23,721 nt of DNA from Phycisphaeraceae bacterium (lineage in GTDB: Bacteria; Planctomycetota; Phycisphaerae; Phycisphaerales; UBA1924): the NCBI GenBank assembly GCA_009827215.1, contig WUAJ01000014.1:1-23721 (forward strand). The letters run 5' to 3'. The translations under genes were made by a program, and so were the position numbers. Every line of letters starts with the position of its first letter. Position 1 is the first letter of the stretch. Of this stretch, positions 16,395 to 22,928 are shown in pieces. The notes beneath the pieces are model-generated. The model was not told the origin of the DNA and ran no database searches. It saw only the letters and a program-made list of their open reading frames with translations.

Positions 16395-17540
16395 ATGACG
16401 AATGCCGCACAAGATCCAGTACTGACCCCTGCAAAGCGTCCGAGAATCGGTGTGTTGACCGGATACTGGTCGACCAATATCGGGAACGCGTTTTTCCAGC
16501 TCGGAGCGGTTTACGCTCTGGAGAAAGCGTATCCAGGGGCACATGTCTTCCCGATCGGTGACCAAGCGGGGTACTTCAACACCTCGAAGGGGAATCCTCC
16601 CAACTCGATTGATTACGCGAAGCATCTGGACATGGATGCGCTCGTGATTCTTGGGCCGTATGTGCGTCCGGAGATGACGAACATCGTTTCGGATCTGATT
16701 CGCACTCAGCATGAGAAGGGCGCGAAGATCATGGTCCTCGCGGCGGGAATGATGCAGTACGACTCTGGGACGGTTGATCTGAGCCGGAGTCTGATGAAGG
16801 ACTGTCCTCCTCATATCTTCACATCGCGTGATACTGAGACTTACGACGCGCTTGGTGATCTCGCGGAGTTCGCGTTTGACGGCGTGGATGTCGCAACCTT
16901 CGTGTCGGATCTATTCCCGAAGATCCCGAGTGATCTTGAGCCGTATATCGCGATGAATTTTGATCAGATTCCTGAGCCCGCGATATCTCCGCGTGAGCAG
17001 TTTAGTGGTCGTGTGGATCGGTCGTTCGACTTTGAGGGTACGACTTGGGATGTTCGGCATCCAAAGTGGCGAACAGAGATGTGCTACAAACATCGCGCGT
17101 TCATCTTCCTCGACTGCTTGCTCGGACTCAATGGTGGTCCCGCTCGTGTGGACGGGAAACTTGTGGTGCGGACGGATCATCGCTACAACCCGTTCTTGAT
17201 GAAGAAGAACTACCGCGCTCCGATGGTGTACTCAGGTGATGTGCCGTATTCGTACTTGAATATCTATGCGAACGCGGATCTGACGATTTCCAATCGTGTG
17301 CACGCGTGCGTCGCGACGGTTGCGTATGGCAATCCGGCGATGTTGTTCACACGCTCACCTCGCGCGTATCTGCTCAAGCGCCTTGGCCTGGATCGGATCA
17401 AGGATGAGCCTCAACGCGTGGATCTTGGGTTCTTGCGTGATGAGAAGAACAAGCTGATCGCGTGGTTGGGAGATCGTCTGCGTGAGACCTTTGGTGAGCC
17501 TGAGACGGAAGCAGTGTGCGCTGGGGAGCATCATGGCTGA
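16395..17540 (+). CDS. Polysaccharide pyruvyl transferase family protein
   Basis: A 381-residue protein of the CsaB/polysaccharide pyruvyl transferase fold, whose members add ketal-linked pyruvate from PEP to sugars. The N-terminus has the fold's first loop, IGVLTGYWSTNIGNAFFQLG at 18-37. The C-terminal half has the diagnostic DLTISNRVHACVATVAYGNPAMLF at 295-318 with Arg301 and His303. Pyruvylation adds negative charge to exopolysaccharides. ATG 16395 is supported by GGAG ten bases upstream. The next gene starts inside it (8-base overlap), so the two are co-translated. Some family members have different acceptors or activities, so pyruvylation is a family-level inference. Confidence 0.85.
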   Translation: MTNAAQDPVLTPAKRPRIGVLTGYWSTNIGNAFFQLGAVYALEKAYPGAHVFPIGDQAGYFNTSKGNPPNSIDYAKHLDMDALVILGPYVRPEMTNIVSDLIRTQHEKGAKIMVLAAGMMQYDSGTVDLSRSLMKDCPPHIFTSRDTETYDALGDLAEFAFDGVDVATFVSDLFPKIPSDLEPYIAMNFDQIPEPAISPREQFSGRVDRSFDFEGTTWDVRHPKWRTEMCYKHRAFIFLDCLLGLNGGPARVDGKLVVRTDHRYNPFLMKKNYRAPMVYSGDVPYSYLNIYANADLTISNRVHACVATVAYGNPAMLFTRSPRAYLLKRLGLDRIKDEPQRVDLGFLRDEKNKLIAWLGDRLRETFGEPETEAVCAGEHHG

Positions 17541-18897
17541 GTCGGTTGATTCATCGAAAAAGACGAAGGTCGTGATCCTGAATCAGTACTATGTCCCGGA
17601 TGTCGCATCGACGGGACACCTGCTGCATGAACTCGCGGTTGAGCTTGTGAAGCTTGGGTTCGAGGTCGAGGTGTTGACCGGCCGACCGAGTTATGGTCCG
17701 CCGGAAACTTGGCAGGATTGTCCGCTCCGCGAGACTGTGGATGGTGTGAAGATCCATCGCTTGCGCGTGGCGCGGTTTGATAAGAACTTCCTCCCAGGAC
17801 GGGCGTTCAACTACCTGACCTTTGTGGTCCCGATGATTCTTTCGGTGTTGTTCGGATCACGCCGAGACACGGTGTATCTGTACACGACCAATCCGCCGTT
17901 CCTTGGGACGATCGGTTGGTTTGTGTCTTTGTTCCGCAGTCATCATTATGTGACGCTCCTGCATGATGCGCATCCGCAGCTTGGCGCTTGGGTGGGGACC
18001 TTCAAGAAAGGGTCGTTTATCTATCGCGTGTGGATGGCGCTGAATCGTCGGAAGTACAAGCGGTCGCGTGAAGCGATTGTGTTGTGCAAGGCGGCGAAGA
18101 AACTGGTCGCGGAGACCTATCCGATCCGTCCCGATCGCATCCATGTCATCCCGAATTGGGCGGATGGCGAAGACCTGTTCCCCAAACCCAAAGAAGAGTC
18201 AACGATCGCGATCGACAACGGGTTTGTGGATGACTTTGTGCTGTTGTATTCCGGGAATATGGGGTTGTATTACGACTTTGATACGGTGCTGGATGCCGCG
18301 GAGCTGCTGCTCGATGAGCCGTTCAAGTTGGTGCTTGTTGGTGGGGGCGGGAAGCGCAAGAAGATCGAGATGCAAGTCAAGGAGCGTGGTCTGCACAATG
18401 TGAAGTTGATGCCGTACCAGCCGTTCGAGATGCTGAATGAATCTCTGAATGCGTGCGATGCGTCGCTCGTGACGATCGCGAAAGGCATTGAGGGGATCAG
18501 TTTCCCGAGCAAGCTGTACACCTCGCTTGCAGTTGGGAAAGCGATTGTCGCATTGTCTGAGGATTGGTCCGAGCTTCGGCGTGTTGTTGAGCGGAGTGGG
18601 TGTGGGATCTGGTCGGCGCTGGGAGACGCGGAGGGTCTCGCGGAACAACTGCGTGTGCTGATTCACGACAAACAGGAGACTGCTGAGATGGGCGCGAACG
18701 CTCGCAAGGTGTTCGAGAAGGGATACACGCGACAGGTGTGTGCCGCGAAATATGCCGAGGTCTTGAAGCTCGCGGATCCTGACGAAACAGCGGTCGCGAC
18801 AGCGAATCGGCGCGAGAAGCTTGCGAAGTGGCTCGCTGGAGGAGCCGCGGTCGTTGCAGAACCCAATGGTGAAGGCATGAATGGGGGTGGGTCGTGA
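17533..18897 (+). CDS. GT4 glycosyltransferase (WcaI/WbuB-like)
   Basis: From ATG 17533 the protein has 454 residues. A longer in-frame reading from 17482 is rejected because GGGGAG lies four bases before this ATG and the Rossmann strand starts soon after. The N-terminal domain reads VVILNQYYVPDVASTGHLLHEL and LTGRPSYGPPETWQD, the hallmark of the colanic acid WcaI and fucosamine WbuB group. It is followed by YTTNPPFLG and LLHDAHPQLGAW. The donor domain has VLLYSGNMGLYYDFDTVLDA, LVGGGGKRKKIE, and SFPSKLYTSLAVGKAIVAL. It overlaps the pyruvyl transferase by eight bases and the next gene by four (GTGA), so it is in the middle of a coupled operon. The likely role is adding a sugar to the repeat unit; donor unknown. 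Confidence 0.9.
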   Translation: MAESVDSSKKTKVVILNQYYVPDVASTGHLLHELAVELVKLGFEVEVLTGRPSYGPPETWQDCPLRETVDGVKIHRLRVARFDKNFLPGRAFNYLTFVVPMILSVLFGSRRDTVYLYTTNPPFLGTIGWFVSLFRSHHYVTLLHDAHPQLGAWVGTFKKGSFIYRVWMALNRRKYKRSREAIVLCKAAKKLVAETYPIRPDRIHVIPNWADGEDLFPKPKEESTIAIDNGFVDDFVLLYSGNMGLYYDFDTVLDAAELLLDEPFKLVLVGGGGKRKKIEMQVKERGLHNVKLMPYQPFEMLNESLNACDASLVTIAKGIEGISFPSKLYTSLAVGKAIVALSEDWSELRRVVERSGCGIWSALGDAEGLAEQLRVLIHDKQETAEMGANARKVFEKGYTRQVCAAKYAEVLKLADPDETAVATANRREKLAKWLAGGAAVVAEPNGEGMNGGGS

Positions 18898-19679
18898 GCA
18901 GTCATGAAGGTATCGGCGATCGCAAACTCAAGCTGGTCTTTGTGACGGAAGACGATCCGTTGTATGTGATCAAGTTTTTCGAGGTGTTCTTTGATGAATA
19001 TCCGAGCGATGAGATCGAGATCGTCGGCGTGAGCGTTCAGGAAGCGTTTCACGAACCCAAATGGAAAACCGCGAAACGGATTTTCCGTTTCTATGGACCG
19101 ATCGATTTCTTCCGATTGCTCGCGCGATACTTCAAGGTCAAACTCCGCGGCGATTCGATCGTCAAGCTCGCGAAGGACAAGGGACTGCCGATCGTTGAGT
19201 GCGGATCGGTCAATGATCCGGCGTATATCCAGAAGCTCAAGGATCTGGAAGTTGATGTGATTGCATCGGTCGCGGGACCTGAGATTTTCAAGAAGGACAT
19301 CCTCGCGGTTCCCAAGGTCCGCTGCATCAATATCCACTCGGGACGCTTACCGATCTATCGCGGGATGATGCCCAATTTTTGGCAGCTCTTGCACGGCGAG
19401 AAGAGCGCGTGCGTTACGGTGCATGAGATGGTCGAGAAACTCGATGCCGGCGGGATCCTTGATACGCTCGAGTGGGAACTCAAAGAGCATGACTCGCTGG
19501 ATCGGGTCATCACAGGAACAAAGCAAGACGGTGCTCGTCTAATGATGAAGGTGCTGCTGCAACTCAAGAACGGCGAAGCGGTCGCGACGCCGTTGGATAT
19601 GAGCGAGAAGAAGTACTTCAGCTTCCCGCAACCCAAAGATGTCAAGCAGTTCCGCAAGCGCGGTCATAGGATGATCTGA
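18894..19679 (+). CDS. Formyltransferase-family protein, likely sugar N-formyltransferase
   Basis: A 261-residue protein starting at GTG, which overlaps the preceding TGA by four bases. It carries the N10-formyltetrahydrofolate transferase core: INIHSGRLPIYRGMMPNFWQ with catalytic Asn146 and His148, and EMVEKLDAGGIL with Asp184, the Asn-His-Asp triad of the family. It lacks the long C-terminal domain of methionyl-tRNA formyltransferase and lies in a glycan operon, so an amino-sugar N-formyltransferase (as with VioF- or WbtJ-type enzymes) is the best reading. The N-terminal 100 residues contain an unusual basic, aromatic-rich helix region. The stop codon abuts the ATG of the deacetylase with no gap, tying the two functions together. 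Substrate is unproven. Confidence 0.85.
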   Translation: MSSHEGIGDRKLKLVFVTEDDPLYVIKFFEVFFDEYPSDEIEIVGVSVQEAFHEPKWKTAKRIFRFYGPIDFFRLLARYFKVKLRGDSIVKLAKDKGLPIVECGSVNDPAYIQKLKDLEVDVIASVAGPEIFKKDILAVPKVRCINIHSGRLPIYRGMMPNFWQLLHGEKSACVTVHEMVEKLDAGGILDTLEWELKEHDSLDRVITGTKQDGARLMMKVLLQLKNGEAVATPLDMSEKKYFSFPQPKDVKQFRKRGHRMI

Positions 19680-20552
19680 ATGGCGCCGAGCAGTCGATCC
19701 AAGTTTGAAACGACCCAAGCCGCGATGTCGATTGATGTCGAGGATTGGTTTCAGGTCGAGAACCTCAAAGGCGTCATCGAGCGTGATACCTGGGATGAGC
19801 AGGAGCTGCGTGTTGAACGCAACACGGATCGGATGCTCGAGCTCATGGATCAGCACGGCGTCAAGTGCACATGCTTTATCCTCGGATGGGTCGCGGAGAA
19901 ATGTCCGGAGCTCATCAAGCGGATTTCCGACGCTGGACACGAGATCGCTTCGCATGGGTACGGGCACGATCTGATTTACAATCTTTCGCACGACGAGTTC
20001 CGCGAGGATATGAAGCGCGGGATCGGGATTGTTGAGGACCTGACTGGCGCGAAGATCCGTGGGTATCGCGCTCCTTCGTTCTCGATCACGGATTGGGCGA
20101 TCGATATCTTGCAAGAGCTGGGGCTGACCTACGACAGTTCCGCGTTCCCAACAGTGGCGCATGATCGCTACGGCAAGCTTGCTGGGATGGACTCCGGGAA
20201 ACCGATCGTTGAAATCCGCGATGGGTTCCATGAGGTGTGCGTGAGCGTGCTGAAGGTTGGAAAGAAGGGTGTCCCTTGGGCGGGCGGCGGATACTTCCGC
20301 TTGTTCCCTTACTGGATGTTCAAGCGCGGCGTGAAGCGGATTCTCAACTCAGGGATGCCTTATGTTTTTTATATCCATCCTTGGGAGGTCGATCCGGGAC
20401 AGCCGAGGGTGGATGGGCTGAAGCGTTCGCATAAATTCCGTCACTACAACAACCTCGATGTCTGCGATCAGCGCTTTGATAACCTGCTCAGTTCGTTTAC
20501 TTGGCGCCCTGTTGGTGAGTTCCTTGACGACTATCTCGCGAGTAACTCGTAA
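19680..20552 (+). CDS. XrtA-system-type polysaccharide deacetylase (NodB fold plus DUF3473-like C-terminus)
   Basis: A 290-residue NodB-homology deacetylase resembling the PEP-CTERM/XrtA locus family (TIGR03006). Motifs are AAMSIDVEDWFQVEN at 14-28 with D19 and D22, RVERNTDRMLELMD at 44-57, HEIASHGYGHD at 87-97 with metal ligands H92 and H96, GYRAPSFSITDWAIDIL at 128-144, and the family's C-terminal AGGGYFRLFPYWMFK and YIHPWEVDPGQPR. It removes N-acetyl groups from amino sugars in polysaccharides, or acts on a lipid-linked precursor. No signal peptide is visible, as is common in this family, so it may work in the cytoplasm. The ATG directly follows the formyltransferase TGA. It is the last gene of the operon and converges on the next gene with a four-base gap. 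Confidence 0.93.
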   Translation: MAPSSRSKFETTQAAMSIDVEDWFQVENLKGVIERDTWDEQELRVERNTDRMLELMDQHGVKCTCFILGWVAEKCPELIKRISDAGHEIASHGYGHDLIYNLSHDEFREDMKRGIGIVEDLTGAKIRGYRAPSFSITDWAIDILQELGLTYDSSAFPTVAHDRYGKLAGMDSGKPIVEIRDGFHEVCVSVLKVGKKGVPWAGGGYFRLFPYWMFKRGVKRILNSGMPYVFYIHPWEVDPGQPRVDGLKRSHKFRHYNNLDVCDQRFDNLLSSFTWRPVGEFLDDYLASNS

Positions 20553-20556
20553 CGAA

Positions 20557-21801
20557 TCATTTGCGATCTTGTGTGGAGAAGATCATCGCGGTTTGTGAGC
20601 CGTAGATGGGATAGTCCGCGGCACAGCGGTAGCCGCGGAGTGTGGATGCGTCGAAGTTGAGTGTTGTGCAGACCTCTTCGATCATCTTGCGATAGTTCGG
20701 GACGAGCGACGATCCGAATCGGCTGAGTCCTTCTCCGAGGTTTTCGATGGATTCGAGGAGGTCGAGCTGATCGACATCACGCGAAGGATCGTTGATATCC
20801 GCTTGGCCGTTGATCGTGGTGTCGTATATGCGGAGTTCTGGGAAGGATCGGTTGTAGAGGTCTTTGTGGACAAGGACATCGAACTGCATGCGTTTGGATG
20901 GGATGTTGATGTCGCTTGATGCCCACGCTTTGCGATTGCGCTCATCTGGGATGTAACGTGGGATTTCGGCGCGATTCACTTCGCAGGTAACAAGATCGAT
21001 CGAGCTCGATGCGCCGAAGCAGTTCTCTTGGAGTGTGTAGTGCATCAACTCCCCGGCATGGTGGACATCGAGCGCTGGGGTTGGGGTTGAGCAGTACTTC
21101 TCCAGCGTAGCACTGGATACCGAATCCACAGGATCGCCGGCGAGGGTGTAGGTCTTGCGTCCTGATTGATCCTCGATCTGACGATGACTGGTGAACTTGA
21201 CCACCACTCCTGGACGCAGTCGATGCAGTCCGATCACGGCTTTGATCCAGACGATGTCGATGTGCTCGTTGTCGGGACTCGGATAGAAGATCGCCGCTTC
21301 GGCGTAGACATCCGCTTGCGCGCCTTTGAGCTGGGACATCGCACGGAACGCGGCTTGCTTGCGGCGCAGCTCGAACTCTCTTCGCGCTTCAGGGACCCAA
21401 GCACTCAGGATCGCGTCGAGTGCGCTGCGATCTCCGATCTCGGATCGGATGAGCGACTCGAAGCGATCGACGGCGGAGTTGGCATCGATGAGGTCTTCCG
21501 GATTGACGCCAAGCTTAGAAGTTGCTTTAAGCAAACGGCGCATCGGTTCTGGACCCGGCACGCGATGGACGACAGACATGGGATCCGGCGCGCGGAGTGC
21601 TTTCAATATCCGCGACGCAAGGACTTTGTCGATCCCGAGTTCTTTGGCGAGTTGTTGCGGCCCGGCATCGGTCGCGGGGATCTGTCCCAGCACGGTCGTG
21701 AGTCCCTTGAGGAGTTCCTCTCCGGCGGCGTTGATGCGGACCTCGAGCGTCCCCATTGTTTGGGGAGCTGTGGTTGAGGTTTGGGCATCTGTCTGAGTCA
21801 T
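20557..21801 (-). CDS. Uncharacterised protein with N-terminal helix-turn-helix
   Basis: A 414-residue protein I do not recognise. Residues 47-70 (GPQQLAKELGIDKVLASRILKAL) look like a winged-helix recognition unit of the IclR or MarR kind, with a possible wing at 73-83. Residues 85-160 are predicted to be mostly helical. The remainder, about 165-414, mixes strands and helices, with notable YPSPDNEHIDIVWIKAVIG, HHAGELMHYTLQENCFG and FDVLVHKDLYNRSFPELRIY. There is no membrane segment or signal peptide. It stands alone, convergent with the deacetylase and divergent from the PEP-CTERM gene, a position that fits a regulator of either unit. No strong ribosome site precedes its ATG. A large ligand- or effector-binding domain on a DNA-binding head is the simplest guess; function is unknown. 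Confidence 0.75.
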   Translation of the reverse strand: MTQTDAQTSTTAPQTMGTLEVRINAAGEELLKGLTTVLGQIPATDAGPQQLAKELGIDKVLASRILKALRAPDPMSVVHRVPGPEPMRRLLKATSKLGVNPEDLIDANSAVDRFESLIRSEIGDRSALDAILSAWVPEARREFELRRKQAAFRAMSQLKGAQADVYAEAAIFYPSPDNEHIDIVWIKAVIGLHRLRPGVVVKFTSHRQIEDQSGRKTYTLAGDPVDSVSSATLEKYCSTPTPALDVHHAGELMHYTLQENCFGASSSIDLVTCEVNRAEIPRYIPDERNRKAWASSDINIPSKRMQFDVLVHKDLYNRSFPELRIYDTTINGQADINDPSRDVDQLDLLESIENLGEGLSRFGSSLVPNYRKMIEEVCTTLNFDASTLRGYRCAADYPIYGSQTAMIFSTQDRK

Positions 21802-21899
21802 CGTGAAGAATCCAGGCTGATCTGATCATATTTTTGAGCCCCAAATCGGGCATATCTGGAGTATACACGCGAATTTGGGAGAGTGCACGAAATTTCTTT

Positions 21900-21918
21900 G
21901 AAGTTTCCCTGAAACTTC
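21900..21918. promoter_or_regulatory. Inverted repeat, candidate operator
   Basis: GAAGTTT-CCCTG-AAACTTC is a perfect 7-base inverted repeat with a five-base spacer. It ends one base before the candidate -35 box of the PEP-CTERM gene, a usual place for an activator or repressor site. The neighbouring helix-turn-helix protein is one candidate binder, by position only. Confidence 0.4.
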
Positions 21919-21919
21919 C

Positions 21920-21947
21920 TTGCAACCGGTTCCTGGGTCGGTAGTAT
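21920..21947 (+). promoter_or_regulatory. Candidate sigma-70-like promoter for the PEP-CTERM gene
   Basis: TTGCAA at 21920-21925 and TAGTAT at 21942-21947 are 16 bases apart; each matches the consensus in four of six positions. Transcription from here would leave an untranslated leader of about 160 bases. This was picked by eye and other starts are possible. Confidence 0.35.
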
Positions 21948-22115
21948 GGGTTTGTAGAGGGGTTGCTGGCTTGTGTGTTTTGTGAACGCTGGCGAGCCCT
22001 GGATAGCTCATGTGGACCAGTTCAGGAGGCTGGTGTGTATATCAAACTTCAGTCGCGTCAGGATTGATAGCGGCTAAGCGGAAAAGACCATATCTGGTCA
22101 GAATGGGAGAAAGAC

Positions 22116-22850
22116 ATGTCAACAAAGATGACAAGCGGAATGGCGCTCGTGCTGAGTGCATGCGCCGGATTGGCGTTTGCAGGCGACACCGTCACGACTG
22201 ATTTCAGTAGCGGTGCTGATGGATGGGTAGGTCCATCTGGTCCTGGTGGAGCAACAACCATTGAAGGCTCTGGCGGCAACGACGGCGCTTACATGCAAAC
22301 GGTCTTCAACAACTTTGGAATCACATTCAGCAACACCACCAACAGCGCATTCCTCGGCGACTATACAACTGCGGATGAGATCACACTCTCGATGGATATC
22401 CGAGTCGATTACTTGAACTTCTTCGGTCAGGATGTTTCTCGTCCTTGGCTCGTCGAACTCCGTGATGTTGATGGCGCCACCAACGGGTATCCCTACAACT
22501 CGGTGTGGTTCCTCTTTGACAATGTGTCGCAAGCGAATAACTCTGATTGGTCGACATACTCTGTGACCTTTGATCCCAATGCGATCGATCTCCCGTCTGG
22601 ATGGGGCGGTTACGGCGCTGAGGATCCGATGACCTTCGAGCCAACACTTCCAGACGGCGTGAGTTTCTCGGATGTGCTCTCGGGCATCGATGAGATCGCG
22701 TTTACGACATTCCAGCCTGGGTTCTTCTTTGGGTTTACTGACCACACGATCGGGATCGACAATCTGTCAATCACGAGAACAGTTCCGGCACCATCGGCGC
22801 TGGCGATCCTCGCGTTCGGCGGCATGGTCGGTACTCGCCGTCGTCGATAA
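22116..22850 (+). CDS. PEP-CTERM sorted secreted protein
   Basis: A 244-residue exported protein. The signal peptide is residues 1-22 (ALVLSACAGLAFA before Gly23). The body begins DTVTTDFSSGADGWVGPSG and, with its FLGDYTTADEITLSMDIR and IGIDNLSITRTV segments, resembles a laminin-B or carbohydrate-binding beta-sandwich. The C-terminus is a PEP-CTERM sorting signal: PAPS at 224-227, a hydrophobic stretch, then four Arg at 241-244. Exosortases recognise such tails at the inner membrane, and the products are displayed with exopolysaccharide. A strong GGGAG ribosome site is six bases before ATG. It has its own upstream region and a terminator, so it is a single-gene unit. The link to the XrtA-type deacetylase nearby is consistent, but no exosortase is in the window. 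Confidence 0.88.
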   Translation: MSTKMTSGMALVLSACAGLAFAGDTVTTDFSSGADGWVGPSGPGGATTIEGSGGNDGAYMQTVFNNFGITFSNTTNSAFLGDYTTADEITLSMDIRVDYLNFFGQDVSRPWLVELRDVDGATNGYPYNSVWFLFDNVSQANNSDWSTYSVTFDPNAIDLPSGWGGYGAEDPMTFEPTLPDGVSFSDVLSGIDEIAFTTFQPGFFFGFTDHTIGIDNLSITRTVPAPSALAILAFGGMVGTRRRR

Positions 22851-22878
22851 GCAGATACAACATTCTCTCTTTACACAG

Positions 22879-22910
22879 AAAGACACGCGGCTCTCGCACG
22901 CGTGTCTTTT
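22879..22910 (+). terminator. Rho-independent terminator after the PEP-CTERM gene
   Basis: AAAGACACGCG at 22879-22889 pairs with CGCGTGTCTTT at 22899-22909 around a nine-base loop, ending in a short T run. The A-rich 5' flank means it may also stop minus-strand transcripts from the convergent epimerase, which ends at 22929. Confidence 0.9.
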
Positions 22911-22928
22911 GTATTTGATTGAATCAAA

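Larger units (their letters stand above)
21802..22115. promoter_or_regulatory. 314-base divergent regulatory region before the PEP-CTERM gene
   Basis: This non-coding spacer separates the helix-turn-helix gene (minus) from the PEP-CTERM gene (plus). It contains two inverted repeats (CCCAAAT at 21840-21846 with ATTTGGG at 21873-21879, and GAAGTTT/AAACTTC at 21900-21918), a candidate promoter at 21920-21947, and a consensus AGGAGG at 22024-22029 followed by a 10-codon GTG frame. The gene's own ribosome site, GGGAG, lies at 22105-22109, six bases before the ATG. Confidence 0.5.

Noticed and set aside
17482..17532. Upstream extension of the WcaI-like glycosyltransferase
   Set aside because: It would overlap the pyruvyl transferase by nearly 60 bases using a non-ATG start, while ATG 17533 has a good GGGGAG site.
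21851..22097. CATATCTGG occurring at 21851-21859 and 22089-22097
   Set aside because: A single nine-base match in a 314-base spacer is within chance, and the copies have no special placement.
21955..22110. Riboswitch or tRNA in the PEP-CTERM leader
   Set aside because: No conserved core of the c-di-GMP, TPP, SAM or cobalamin classes and no cloverleaf could be drawn.
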